Assembly: GCF_000474945.1 (NCBI RefSeq)
Contig: NZ_KI440837.1
Coordinates: forward strand, 297,779-361,778
Length of the DNA stretch: 64,000 nucleotides
Direction of reading: 5' to 3'
DNA from: Solimonas soli DSM 21787
GTDB taxonomy: Bacteria > Pseudomonadota > Gammaproteobacteria > Nevskiales > Nevskiaceae
Under the pieces are notes generated by a model. It ran no database searches. It saw only the letters and a list, made by a program, of their open reading frames with translations, and was not told the origin of the DNA. This document shows positions 26,688-35,558 of the stretch, piece after piece (the stretch's first letter is position 1; each line of letters opens with the position of its first letter). A program made the position numbers and the translations under genes.

Positions 26688-27950
26688 CTAAGGCTCGTCG
26701 TCCGGCAGCTCGAACAGCTTGCGCGCGGCGTTGAGCAGCACGGCCTGCTCGACGGCATCGGCCTTGCGCAGCACCTGCGAGGGCGCGTGCAGGATCTTGT
26801 TGCTCAGCGTGTCGGCGAGGAAGCCGAGCACGTCGTCGACGTTCTCGCCGGCGGCGAGCTTGCGCCGGGCCTTCTCCAGCACCTCGTCGCGGCTGTGCCG
26901 CGCGCGGGCGCGCAGCTGGGCGATCGTGCTGCCGGCGTCGCGGCTTTCCAGCCAGCGCGTGAAAGCCTCGGCCTGCGTGCTGATCAGCACTTCGGCCTGG
27001 CGCGCGGCCTCCTCGCGCAGCTTGAGGTTTTCGGCGATCACCGCGCGCAGGTCGTCGATCGTGTAGAGGTAGATGTCTTCCAGCTCGGCGATCTTCGGAT
27101 CGATGTCGCGCGGCACGGCGAGGTCGATCATGATCACCGGCTTGCGCCGCCGCGAGCGCACCGCGCGCTCCATCGCCGCCCGGCCGAGCACGAAATCGCG
27201 CGCCGCCGTCGACGAGATCACCAGGTCGGCGTCGGGCAGGTAGCTCGGCAGGTCGTTGAGGCTGATCGCGTAGCCGTGCACCTCGCGCGCCAGCTTCTCG
27301 GCGCGTTCGAGCGAGCGGTTGGCGACGACGATGCGGCCGATGCCGTGCTGGTGCAGATGCCGCGCGACCAGCTGGATCATCTCGCCGGCGCCGATCAGCA
27401 GCGCGGTCTGGCCCTTGAGATCGGTGAAGATGCGGCGCGCCATCTGCAGCGCGGCGTAGGCGACCGATACCGGGTGCGCACCGACCTGGGTCTGCGAACG
27501 CACCAGTTTGGCCACCGAAAACGCGTGCTGGAACAGCCGCGACAGCACCGGGCCGATGCTGCGGACCTCGTTGGCCAGGGCGTAGGACTGCTTCATCTGG
27601 CCGAGGATCTGCGGCTCGCCGACGATCATCGAGTCGAGCCCCGACGCGACGCGCAGGCTGTGCCTGACGCTGCCGAGATCACGGTGCGCGTAGGCGAACT
27701 TCTCGATGTAGCCTTCCGGCGCCTGCCGCTCGCGCCGCCACCATTCGAGCAGCAGCGGCTCGGCGTCGAGGCCGGTCACCGCCATCAGTTCGGTGCGATT
27801 GCAGGTCGAGATGATGGCCGCCTCCTGCACCTCCGGCAAGCCGCGCAGGCGCAGCATCGCCGCCGCGAGGTCCGCTTCGGTGAAAGCCAGCCGCTCGCGC
27901 GCCTCGACCGGCGCACGATGATGGCTGAGACCAAGCGTAACGAGGGCCAT
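26688..27950 (-). CDS. hemA: Glutamyl-tRNA reductase
   Basis: The 420-residue enzyme catalyses the first step of C5 tetrapyrrole synthesis, reducing glutamyl-tRNA to glutamate-1-semialdehyde with NADPH. The catalytic cysteine region is IISTCNRTELMAV. The substrate segment GLDSMIVGEPQILGQMKQSY, the NADPH-binding TALLIGAGEMIQLVARHL and the dimerisation C-terminus follow. The ATG at 27948-27950 faces the TPR-lolB operon across 149 bp, as in other gammaproteobacteria. It heads the hemA-prfA-prmC-moeB-JAB operon. Confidence 0.97.
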   Translation of the reverse strand: MALVTLGLSHHRAPVEARERLAFTEADLAAAMLRLRGLPEVQEAAIISTCNRTELMAVTGLDAEPLLLEWWRRERQAPEGYIEKFAYAHRDLGSVRHSLRVASGLDSMIVGEPQILGQMKQSYALANEVRSIGPVLSRLFQHAFSVAKLVRSQTQVGAHPVSVAYAALQMARRIFTDLKGQTALLIGAGEMIQLVARHLHQHGIGRIVVANRSLERAEKLAREVHGYAISLNDLPSYLPDADLVISSTAARDFVLGRAAMERAVRSRRRKPVIMIDLAVPRDIDPKIAELEDIYLYTIDDLRAVIAENLKLREEAARQAEVLISTQAEAFTRWLESRDAGSTIAQLRARARHSRDEVLEKARRKLAAGENVDDVLGFLADTLSNKILHAPSQVLRKADAVEQAVLLNAARKLFELPDDEP

Positions 27951-28099
27951 TGGCTATCAGTGGGAAATCCGACGTTATTTTACTTCAGCGGCACGGGCTG
28001 GCGCTGCAGGCCGGACGAGGGGCGCTCGCCGGCCGGCGACGGGGAACCGCCATGCGCGCATAATGTCCGACAGACATCTGTCCCTCCCGATTCGATCTC

Positions 28100-29791
28100 A
28101 TGCGCCTCCGCCTGTTTTTCCCTTGCGCCGCTTTCGGCCTGCTGCTCGTTGCAAATGGCGTGCTGGCGGCCGAACCCGCGGCGCCGGCCGCCGCGGCGGC
28201 GACATCGGCTTCGCCGGAGACCCAGTTCCACGTGATGGCCGGCGAGATGGCGGCCGGGCGCCAGCAGCCGCTGGTGGCCGCGCACGAGTTCCTCGCCGCC
28301 CTGAAGGAGGTCGACGACGCCGATCTCGCGCGCCGCGCCACCGGCCTGGCGATCGCCGGCCGCGACGAGAACCTGGCGCTCGAAGCCGCGCAGCGCTGGC
28401 TGCAGATCGAACCGAGCGCGATGGACGCGCGCGAGGTGATCGCCCGCGTCGCGCTGTCGCGCGGCGATCTGGCGACCACGGCCACGCAATGCCAGGCCAT
28501 CGTCGAAGGCCACGCCGGCGGCGTCGACGAGGGCTTCGGCATCGTCGCCAGCATCCTGTCGCAGACCGCCAACAGCAATGCCGACGGCGCGCTGTCGGTC
28601 ATGCAGCAGCTGTCCGGCAAGTATCCGAAGCAGGTCGGCGCGGCGCACGCGCTCGCCCTCGTGGCGCTGCGCTTCAACAAGCTCGACATCGCCGATGCGG
28701 CCTCCAGGCAGGCGCTGGCGCAGGCGCCGAAGAGCCGCGACGAGAAGCTGCTGCGCGTCGGTGTGATGGTCAAGCTCGGCAAGCTGGACGAGGCCAATGC
28801 GGCGATCGACGCCATCGCCAAGACCGAGCCCAAGCAGGACGATCTGCGCCTGGCCTACGCCAAGCTGCTGCTCGAATCCAACCAGCGCGAGCCGGCGCGC
28901 CAGCAGCTGAAGAAGATTCTCGCGCGCACGCCGAACGAAGCCGACGCGATGTACGCGCTCGCCGTGATGGCGACCAACGATCGCGACTACGCGACCGCCG
29001 AGAGCTACCTGAAACCGCTGCTCGATGGCGAACGCAGCGACGATGCCGCCTTCCAGCTCGGCCGGCTATACGAGATGCGCGGCGACTACGCCAGCGCGAT
29101 CGACTACTACGGCCGCGTCAGCGACGGCCCGCAGGCGATCGACGCCGCGCTGCGCCAGGCCAACGTGCTGGCCAAGGCCGGTCGTCTCGACGACGCCCGC
29201 AAGCAGCTGCAGGCGCTGCGCGACGACTATCCGCAGTTCGCCACGCGCTTCATCCTGGCCGAAGCCGAGCTGCTGCTCAATGCCAACCGCTACGAGGATT
29301 CGCGCGCGCTGCTCGACGCCGCCCTCAAGGCGCAGCCCGACAATGCGGACCTGCTCTACAGCCGCTCGCTGGTTTTCGAGCGCATGAACCAGATCGACGC
29401 CGCCGAAAAAGACCTGCGCGCCGTGCTTGCCGTGGCGCCGGACGACGCGCGTTCACTGAACGCCCTGGGCTACATGCTGGCCGTGCACACCAAGCGCCTC
29501 GACGAGGCGCACGAGCTGGTCGGCCGCGCACTGACGCTGGATCCGAACGATCCGGCGATCATCGACAGCATGGGCTGGGTCGAATTCAAGCGCGGCAATA
29601 CCGAGCAGGCCAGCAAGCTGCTGTCGCGCGCGTTCGCCGATTTCCCCGATCCGGAAGTCGCCGCGCATCTCGGCGAAGTGCTGTGGAGCATGGGCCGCAA
29701 GGATGAGGCGCGCAGCGTCTGGGACAATGCCCTTCGGCAGAGCCCGGAACATCCGGTGCTCAAGGAAACCGTGCAGCGCTTCGCCAAGTAA
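28100..29791 (+). CDS. Exported tetratricopeptide-repeat protein upstream of lolB
   Basis: The 563-residue protein has a signal peptide (MRLRLFFPCAAFGLLLVANG, cleaved near VLA-AEP). The rest consists almost wholly of TPR-type helix pairs, for example FQLGRLYEMRGDYASAIDYY and ARSLNALGYMLAVHTKRLDE. Orthologues at this position next to lolB in gammaproteobacteria are annotated only as TPR proteins. It probably acts in the periplasm as a scaffold. The start ATG at 28100 gives the natural signal peptide, and lolB follows after 17 bp. Confidence 0.88.
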   Translation: MRLRLFFPCAAFGLLLVANGVLAAEPAAPAAAAATSASPETQFHVMAGEMAAGRQQPLVAAHEFLAALKEVDDADLARRATGLAIAGRDENLALEAAQRWLQIEPSAMDAREVIARVALSRGDLATTATQCQAIVEGHAGGVDEGFGIVASILSQTANSNADGALSVMQQLSGKYPKQVGAAHALALVALRFNKLDIADAASRQALAQAPKSRDEKLLRVGVMVKLGKLDEANAAIDAIAKTEPKQDDLRLAYAKLLLESNQREPARQQLKKILARTPNEADAMYALAVMATNDRDYATAESYLKPLLDGERSDDAAFQLGRLYEMRGDYASAIDYYGRVSDGPQAIDAALRQANVLAKAGRLDDARKQLQALRDDYPQFATRFILAEAELLLNANRYEDSRALLDAALKAQPDNADLLYSRSLVFERMNQIDAAEKDLRAVLAVAPDDARSLNALGYMLAVHTKRLDEAHELVGRALTLDPNDPAIIDSMGWVEFKRGNTEQASKLLSRAFADFPDPEVAAHLGEVLWSMGRKDEARSVWDNALRQSPEHPVLKETVQRFAK

Positions 29792-29808
29792 AAGCAGGCC
29801 GCCGCCGC

Positions 29809-30417
29809 ATGAAACGCGCAAGCCTGCTGCTCGCCGTCGCGCTGCTGCTCGGCGGCTGCGCGACCGTCGGGCCGCCGGTCGTCGACCAGGACGCCGCCGC
29901 GCAGAAGTGGCGGCAGCACTACGCCGAGGTCGCGGCCCTGACGCATTTCGCGCTGACCGGCCGCGCCGCGTCCGGCGCGATGGGCGCCAAGGCCGATCTG
30001 CGCTGGCAGCAGTTCGAGGACGGCCGCTTCGAGGCCCGCGTGTCGGGGCCGTTCGGCGCCGGCGCCGCGGCGATCAGCGGCACCGCCGGACTCGTCGAGA
30101 TCCGTACCAAGGACGGCGTCGTGCGCACCGCCGATCCGGAAGGCTGGATGCAGCAGCAGGCCGGCTGGACCTTCCCGATTCGCGGCCTGAGCTGGTGGGC
30201 GCGCGGTCTGCCGGCGCCGGATGCGCCGGCGGTAACGACCTTCGATGCCGACGGCCGTCTTGCCACGCTCGTGCAGGACGGCTGGACTTTCCAGTACAGC
30301 GAATATCAAGATGTGCAGGGCATCGCGCTGCCGCGCCGCTTTCAGGCGGCCAGCGATCGCATCACGCTCAAGCTGATCGTCGACCGCTGGGATTCATTGC
30401 CGCCGCGCGCCTCCTGA
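29809..30417 (+). CDS. lolB: Outer-membrane lipoprotein receptor LolB
   Basis: The 202-residue lipoprotein has a lipobox signal (MKRASLLLAVALLLGGCATV, Cys17) and the LolB fold. Landmarks are LTHFALTGRAASGAMGAKAD, the loop around LSWWARGLPAPDA and the C-terminal RFQAASDRITLKLIVDRW. It takes lipoproteins from LolA and inserts them in the outer membrane. Its place between the TPR gene and ispE is conserved. Length is standard. Confidence 0.92.
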   Translation: MKRASLLLAVALLLGGCATVGPPVVDQDAAAQKWRQHYAEVAALTHFALTGRAASGAMGAKADLRWQQFEDGRFEARVSGPFGAGAAAISGTAGLVEIRTKDGVVRTADPEGWMQQQAGWTFPIRGLSWWARGLPAPDAPAVTTFDADGRLATLVQDGWTFQYSEYQDVQGIALPRRFQAASDRITLKLIVDRWDSLPPRAS

Positions 30418-30463
30418 ACCGAATTCGCCGACGCGCGGTTTCCGCCGCGCTTCGTCTACCTCC

Positions 30464-31339
30464 ATGCAAGCCAAATCACCGCCGCCCTTCACCGCTGCTT
30501 TTCCGTGGCCCGCGCCGGCCAAGCTGAATCTGTTCCTGCACGTCACCGGCCGCCGCGCCGACGGCTATCACGACCTGCAGACGCTGTTCCGCTTCGTCGA
30601 CTTCAGCGACAGCCTCTACTTCACGCCGCGCGGCGATGGCGAGTTCACGCGCACCGGCGACCCGGACGGCCTCGCCGCCAAGGATGACCTCGTGCTGCGC
30701 GCGGCGCTGGCCCTGCGCCAGGCCAGCGGCGTGCCGATCGGCGCCGACATTCACGTCGAGAAGCGCATCCCGATGGGCGCCGGCCTCGGCGGCGGATCGA
30801 GCAATGCGGCGACCACGCTGGTCGCGCTCAACCGCCTGTGGAACCTCGGCATGCCGACCGACGAGCTCGCGCAGATCGGCCTGTCGCTCGGCGCCGACGT
30901 GCCGGTCTTCGTGCGCGGCTTCACCTCCTGGGCGGAAGGCGTCGGCGAGCGGCTGACGCCGGTGGTCGCCGACGAGCCCTGGTACCTGATCGTCATTCCG
31001 CCGGTCAAGGTCAGCACCGCGGAAATCTTCGGCGCGCCGGAACTGGTGCGCGACCATCCGCGCGTCGATTTCGAGGAGTTCCGCGCCGGCCGCACACGCA
31101 ACGACTGCGAGCCGGTGACCACGGCGCGCTATCCGGCGGTCGCCGAAGCGCTCGCCTGGCTGCGGCAGCACGGCACCGCGCGCATGTCCGGCACCGGCGC
31201 CGCGGTGTTCGCCGCCTTCGCGACGCGGGCCGACGCCGAGGCGGTCGCCGCGCAGCTGCCCACCGACAAGGAGTGGCGGCACATCGTCGCGCGCGGTCGC
31301 AACCGCTCGCCGCTGCTCGAAGCCGTGGCCCGTTCCTGA
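30464..31339 (+). CDS. ispE: 4-diphosphocytidyl-2-C-methyl-D-erythritol kinase
   Basis: The 291-residue GHMP kinase phosphorylates CDP-methylerythritol in the MEP isoprenoid pathway. The N-terminal substrate motif is PAPAKLNLFLHVTGRRADGY with DLQTLFRFVD. The ATP loop is IPMGAGLGGGSSNAATTLVA and the C-terminal GHMP motif is ARMSGTGAAVFAAF. Spacing and length match the family. It precedes tRNA-Gln and prs, the usual gammaproteobacterial order. Confidence 0.96.
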   Translation: MQAKSPPPFTAAFPWPAPAKLNLFLHVTGRRADGYHDLQTLFRFVDFSDSLYFTPRGDGEFTRTGDPDGLAAKDDLVLRAALALRQASGVPIGADIHVEKRIPMGAGLGGGSSNAATTLVALNRLWNLGMPTDELAQIGLSLGADVPVFVRGFTSWAEGVGERLTPVVADEPWYLIVIPPVKVSTAEIFGAPELVRDHPRVDFEEFRAGRTRNDCEPVTTARYPAVAEALAWLRQHGTARMSGTGAAVFAAFATRADAEAVAAQLPTDKEWRHIVARGRNRSPLLEAVARS

Positions 31340-31365
31340 AGAGCGCGAATGACTGAAATCAGCGG

Positions 31366-31394
31366 CCGTTGCGGGCCGAAGCTTCCGATATAAT
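31366..31394 (+). promoter_or_regulatory. Promoter for tRNA-Gln (and prs)
   Basis: A perfect TATAAT -10 hexamer lies at 31389-31394, 65 bp before the tRNA. The best -35 at 17 bp spacing is the weak CCGTTG (31366-31371). GC-rich sequence (GCGCGCCGC) follows the -10, typical of stable-RNA promoters. Confidence 0.65.
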
Positions 31395-31458
31395 GCGCGC
31401 CGCTTGAAGGCCGCCTGGACATCCGCCGAGAGGGCCGAGGTTCGCGTTCAGGTTTCGT

Positions 31459-31533
31459 TGGGGCGTCGCCAAGTGGTAAGGCAGCGGGTTTTGATCCCGC
31501 CATTCGGTGGTTCGAGTCCATCCGCCCCAGCCA
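31459..31533 (+). tRNA. tRNA-Gln (UUG)
   Basis: The 75 nt sequence folds into a full cloverleaf. The acceptor is TGGGGCG paired with CGCCCCA, with discriminator G and encoded CCA. The anticodon stem GCGGG/CCCGC holds the loop TTTTGAT with anticodon TTG, and the T-arm contains GGTTCGAGTCC. It lies between ispE and prs. Confidence 0.96.
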
Positions 31534-31678
31534 CTCAAAGTTTCTTGGCAGAGGCAGTGCGCTCGGAAACTCGAGTGTCTCCGCGCCGGCGGGACCCGGG
31601 GCCGGTAGCCCTGCGGCACCGTCCGTACGCCGTTCCATTTTCACCGCAGCACCCACGAGTACGATCGCAGGCGCACGC

Positions 31679-32632
31679 ATGACCGACTCCAAGCTGATGC
31701 TCTTTTCGGGCAACGCGAACCCGAAGCTCTCGCAGGACATCGCCGGCTATCTGAAGACCTCGCTCGGCCAGGCCATGGTCGGCAAGTTCTCCGACGGCGA
31801 AATCCAGATCGAGATCCTCGAGAACGTGCGCGGCAAGGACGTCTTCGTCGTGCAGCCGACCTGCGCGCCGACCAACGACAACGTCATGGAGCTCTTGATG
31901 CTGCTCGACGCGCTGAAGCGTTCGTCGGCCAGCCGCGTCACGGCGGTGATCCCGTACTTTGGCTACGCCCGCCAGGACCGCCGTCCGCGCAGCGCGCGCG
32001 TGCCGATCTCGGCCAAGGTGGTCGCCGACATGATCGGCGAGTGCGGCGCCGACCGCGTGCTGACGGTCGACCTGCACGCCGACCAGATCCAGGGCTTCTT
32101 CGACATCCCGGTCGACAACGTCTACGCCAGCCCGGTGCTGCTCGGCGAGATCTGGCGCCGCAAGTACGAGAACCTGATCGTCGTCGCGCCGGACGTCGGC
32201 GGCGTGGTGCGCGCCCGCGCGGTCGCCAAGCGCCTCGACGACGCCGACCTGGCGATCATCGACAAGCGCCGTCCGAAGCCGAACGAATCGCGCGTCATGA
32301 ACATCATCGGCGACGTCGAAGGCAAGACCTGCGTGGTCGTCGACGACCTCGTCGACACCGCCGGCACCCTGTGCAAGGCCGCCGCCGCGCTCAAGGATGA
32401 AGGCGCGATCAAGGTCGTCGCCTACGTCACGCACGCCGTGCTGTCCGGCCCGGCGATCACCAACATCAGCAATTCCGCGCTCGACGAGATGGTCGTCACC
32501 GACACCATCCCGCTGTCGGCCGCCGCCAAGGCCTGCCCGAAGATCCGCCAGCTGTCGATCGCCGGCCTGCTCGCCGAAACGATCCGCCGCATCTCGGCCG
32601 AGGAATCGGTCAGCTCGCTGTACGTCGACTAG
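31679..32632 (+). CDS. prs: Ribose-phosphate pyrophosphokinase
   Basis: The 317-residue enzyme makes PRPP from ribose-5-phosphate and ATP. It carries [20 protein letters not shown], the ATP-site region [40 protein letters not shown] and [20 protein letters not shown]. The PRPP loop is [17 protein letters not shown]. Length is standard. The ATG at 31679 lies 145 bp after tRNA-Gln, and no separate promoter was identified between them. Confidence 0.97.
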   Translation: MTDSKLMLFSGNANPKLSQDIAGYLKTSLGQAMVGKFSDGEIQIEILENVRGKDVFVVQPTCAPTNDNVMELLMLLDALKRSSASRVTAVIPYFGYARQDRRPRSARVPISAKVVADMIGECGADRVLTVDLHADQIQGFFDIPVDNVYASPVLLGEIWRRKYENLIVVAPDVGGVVRARAVAKRLDDADLAIIDKRRPKPNESRVMNIIGDVEGKTCVVVDDLVDTAGTLCKAAAALKDEGAIKVVAYVTHAVLSGPAITNISNSALDEMVVTDTIPLSAAAKACPKIRQLSIAGLLAETIRRISAEESVSSLYVD

Positions 32633-32755
32633 CCGCGCCCCGGGGCGGGCGCCGCGGCCCCGGCCCGGACGGCGCCCACCCGGACGTCGTGAAGGGGCGG
32701 CTGGGGCCGCCTGTTCCATGCGCGCCGCCAACTCGGCACCGCTGACGAATTTCTG

Positions 32756-32794
32756 TACAATTCGCGCCCCCTGCCGTCTGGTCGCGGACGGCAG
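32756..32794 (+). promoter_or_regulatory. rplY promoter -10 and leader hairpin
   Basis: TACAAT at 32756-32761, preceded by TG in TGTACAAT, is a likely -10; no clear -35 is seen. The predicted leader contains a perfect 8 bp hairpin, CTGCCGTC (32771-32778) with GACGGCAG (32787-32794), 20 bp before ATG 32815. The hairpin could tune rplY translation; this is inference. Confidence 0.45.
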
Positions 32795-32814
32795 TTCATT
32801 GTTTTGGAGCTTCC

Positions 32815-33504
32815 ATGGCTAAAGAAAATTTCGTTGTGAACGCCGAACCGCGCGTCGATCAGGGCAAGGGTGCGAGCCGCCGCCTGCGTCGCGAGGGCAA
32901 GGTCCCCGCCATCGTCTACGGTGGCAAAGATGAGCCGACGGCGATCGCCGTGTCGGACAACGAGCTGTTCAAGCATCTGAAGGTCGAGGCGTTCTACTCG
33001 CACCTGCTGACGCTGAACCTCGACGGCGTCAGCCAGCAGGTCGTGCTCAAGGACCTGCAGCGCCACCCGGTCACCGGCTACGCGATCCACGCCGACTTCC
33101 AGCGCGTGCTCGCCGACAAGCTGCTGCACATGCACGTGCCGCTGCACTTCAAGGGCTCGGACGTGGCGCCGGGCGTCAAGACCGGCGGCGGCATCGTCGA
33201 GCACCAGCTCAACCAGGTCGAAGTCGAGTGCCTGCCGAAGGATCTGCCGGAGTACATCGAGGTCGATCTGTCGGGCCTGAACGTCAACGAATCGGTCCAC
33301 CTCTCGCAGCTGCAGCTGCCGGCAGGCGTGACGCTCGTGCAGCTCAAGCATGGCAATGACCAGTCGGTTGCCTCGGTCCATCTGCCGCGCGCCGCCGTCG
33401 AGGAAGAAGTTCCGGCCGAAGCCGCGCCGGCCGCCGAGGTCCCGGCCACCGCCCAGAAGGCACCGGCCGCCGACGCCGCGAAGAAGGACGAGAAGAAGAA
33501 GTAG
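32815..33504 (+). CDS. rplY: 50S ribosomal protein L25/Ctc
   Basis: The 229-residue protein is the long Ctc/TL5 form of L25, which binds 5S rRNA. The N-terminal L25 domain (1-95) has QGKGASRRLRREGKVPAIVY. The C-terminal beta domain has LPEYIEVDLSGLNVNESVHL, and an Ala/Pro/Lys-rich tail ends KKDEKKK. The start ATG 32815 has an upstream GGAGC. A strong terminator follows at 33606. Confidence 0.96.
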   Translation: MAKENFVVNAEPRVDQGKGASRRLRREGKVPAIVYGGKDEPTAIAVSDNELFKHLKVEAFYSHLLTLNLDGVSQQVVLKDLQRHPVTGYAIHADFQRVLADKLLHMHVPLHFKGSDVAPGVKTGGGIVEHQLNQVEVECLPKDLPEYIEVDLSGLNVNESVHLSQLQLPAGVTLVQLKHGNDQSVASVHLPRAAVEEEVPAEAAPAAEVPATAQKAPAADAAKKDEKKK

Positions 33505-33605
33505 CGCCCCGAGCAGCGTGGAGGGCCCCGCGCGCAGCGCGGAATCTAGCGTCGCGAGGGGGCGCTCTCCGCTGCTGCCGCCGGCCCCACTTCTTCCGAG
33601 CGCGA

Positions 33606-33640
33606 AACCGCTCGTCCTCCCCGGACGAGCGGTTTTTCTT
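33606..33640 (+). terminator. Rho-independent terminator after rplY
   Basis: A perfect 12 bp stem, AACCGCTCGTCC with GGACGAGCGGTT, has a five-base loop and is followed by TTTTTCTT. It lies 102 bp after the rplY stop and 13 bp before pth, so pth may use read-through or its own start. Confidence 0.9.
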
Positions 33641-33652
33641 TGAACGAGCATC

Positions 33653-34255
33653 ATGACGTCCGAACTCCACGCCATCATCGGCCTCGGCAATCCGGGTAGC
33701 GAATACGAGCGCACGCGCCACAACGCGGGCTTCTGGTTCGTCGACCAGCTCGCCGACGCGGCGCGCGTGCCGTTCCGCAGCGAATCGAAGTTCCACGGCC
33801 AGCTGGCGCGCATCAAGCTCGGCGGCCGCGACGTGCTGCTGCTCAAGCCCGGCACGTTCATGAACCGCAGCGGCCAGGCGGTGCAGGCGCTCGCGCAGTT
33901 CTACAAGCTGGCCCCGGGGGCGATGCTCGTCGCGCACGACGAGCTCGATCTGCCCGCCGGCACCGTGCGCCTCAAGCTCGGCGGCGGCCATGGCGGCCAC
34001 AACGGCCTGCGCGACATCCACAAGGTGCTGGGCGAAGGCTATTTGCGCCTGCGCATCGGCATCGGCCATCCGGGCGACAAGAATCTGGTCCTGAACTACG
34101 TGCTCGGCAGGCCGAGCCGCGACGACGACGAGGCGATCCGCGCATCGCTGATCGACGCGGCGAATGCGGTCGAGACCTGGCTGACGCGCGGCTGGGAACG
34201 CGCGCTGACGCAGCTCCATACCAAACCCGCGCCGCCCGCCGGCGCGACGAAGTAG
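33653..34255 (+). CDS. pth: Peptidyl-tRNA hydrolase
   Basis: The 200-residue enzyme frees tRNA from stalled peptidyl-tRNA. Active-site segments are IIGLGNPGSEYERTRHNAGF (catalytic His in TRHNAG), KPGTFMNRSGQAV, AHDELDLPAGTVRLKLGGGH and GGHNGLRDI. Length is normal. It lies between rplY and ychF, the classical order in this class. Confidence 0.97.
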   Translation: MTSELHAIIGLGNPGSEYERTRHNAGFWFVDQLADAARVPFRSESKFHGQLARIKLGGRDVLLLKPGTFMNRSGQAVQALAQFYKLAPGAMLVAHDELDLPAGTVRLKLGGGHGGHNGLRDIHKVLGEGYLRLRIGIGHPGDKNLVLNYVLGRPSRDDDEAIRASLIDAANAVETWLTRGWERALTQLHTKPAPPAGATK

Positions 34256-34264
34256 GAAACCACC

Positions 34265-35359
34265 ATGGGCATTCAATGCGGCATCGTCGGCCTGCCAAAC
34301 GTCGGCAAGTCGACTCTCTTCAACGCGCTGACCAAGGCGCAGATCGCCGCCGAGAACTATCCGTTCTGCACGATCGAGCCGAACGTCGGCATCGTCGGCG
34401 TGCCGGACGCGCGCCTCGATGCGCTCGCCGCGATCGTCAAGCCGCAGCGCATCCTGCCGGCGGCGGTGGAGTTCGTCGACATCGCCGGCCTGGTCGCCGG
34501 CGCCTCGCAGGGCGAAGGCCTCGGCAACCAGTTCCTGGGGCACATCCGCGAGACCGACGCCATCGCGCACGTGACGCGCTGCTTCGACGATCCGGACGTC
34601 ATCCACGTCGCCGGCTCGCCGGACCCGATCCGCGACATCGAGATCATCAACACCGAGCTCGCCCTCGCCGATCTCGACAGCGTCACGAAGGCCGTCGAGC
34701 GCACCGCCAAGACCGCGAAGTCCGGCAACAAGGAAGTGCTCGCCAGGCTCGAAGTGCTCAAGCGCGTGCAGGCGCACCTCGACGCCGGCAAGCCGGTCCG
34801 CTCGATGGCGCTCGACGCGGACGACAAGGCACAGCTGCGCGATCTGCACCTGATCACCGCCAAGCCGGCGCTCTACGTGGCCAACGTCGACGAGGCGGGC
34901 CTCAAGAACGGCAACGAATACCTGAAGCGCGTGCAGGACTACGCCGCAGCCGAGGGCGCGCAGGTGGTCGCCGTGTGCGCGGCCATCGAAGCGGAAATCG
35001 CCCAGCTCGACGATGCCGACAAGACTGAATTCCTCAAGGATCTGGGCCTCGCCGAGCCCGGCCTCAACCGCGTGATCCGCGCCGCCTATGCGCTGCTCGG
35101 CCTGCAGACCTACTTCACCGCCGGCGTGCAGGAAGTGCGCGCGTGGACGGTCAAGGTCGGCGCCACCGCGCCGCAGGCGGCCGGCGTGATCCACACCGAT
35201 TTCGAGAAGGGCTTCATCCGCGCCGAGGTCATCGGCTACGCCGACTACATCCAGTACAAGGGCGAAGCCGGCGCCAAGGAAGCCGGCAAGTGGCGGCTCG
35301 AAGGCAAGGAATACATCGTGCAGGAAGGCGACGTCATGCACTTCCGCTTCAACGTCTAG
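34265..35359 (+). CDS. ychF: Redox-regulated ATPase YchF (Obg family)
   Basis: The 364-residue P-loop protein has G1 [19 protein letters not shown], the switch [19 protein letters not shown] and the atypical base-recognition site that makes YchF bind ATP rather than GTP. A coiled-coil insert and the C-terminal TGS domain follow ([20 protein letters not shown]). It binds ribosomes and influences oxidative stress responses in model species. AGGAA is close upstream of ATG 34265, nine bp after pth. Confidence 0.96.
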   Translation: MGIQCGIVGLPNVGKSTLFNALTKAQIAAENYPFCTIEPNVGIVGVPDARLDALAAIVKPQRILPAAVEFVDIAGLVAGASQGEGLGNQFLGHIRETDAIAHVTRCFDDPDVIHVAGSPDPIRDIEIINTELALADLDSVTKAVERTAKTAKSGNKEVLARLEVLKRVQAHLDAGKPVRSMALDADDKAQLRDLHLITAKPALYVANVDEAGLKNGNEYLKRVQDYAAAEGAQVVAVCAAIEAEIAQLDDADKTEFLKDLGLAEPGLNRVIRAAYALLGLQTYFTAGVQEVRAWTVKVGATAPQAAGVIHTDFEKGFIRAEVIGYADYIQYKGEAGAKEAGKWRLEGKEYIVQEGDVMHFRFNV

Positions 35360-35420
35360 CTCGTCGTTCCGCCGCGAACCGGCCGCGTTCAGCGCCGCGC
35401 AATGATGGCGTCGCACGCGC

Positions 35421-35496
35421 TGGACGCGTCACGGACTTTCCGTATCATCGATCCCCGGCGCTGACAATCGCGTGATCGCGGCCTGACGCCGCGATC
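35421..35496 (+). promoter_or_regulatory. Probable cfa promoter and 5' leader hairpin
   Basis: TGGACG (35421-35426) and TATCAT (35443-35448) are spaced 16 bp, a fair sigma70 promoter. The transcript would have a leader of about 100 nt containing a perfect 9 bp hairpin, GATCGCGGC (35474-35482) and GCCGCGATC (35488-35496), with no T-run. The leader could be a regulatory RNA target; no regulator is identified. Confidence 0.4.
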
Positions 35497-35558
35497 CGCC
35501 GCGCCAGCGATTCAGAGGCACGTGACGAAGGAGCCCGGCGCTCCAAGCGGAGGTTCGT

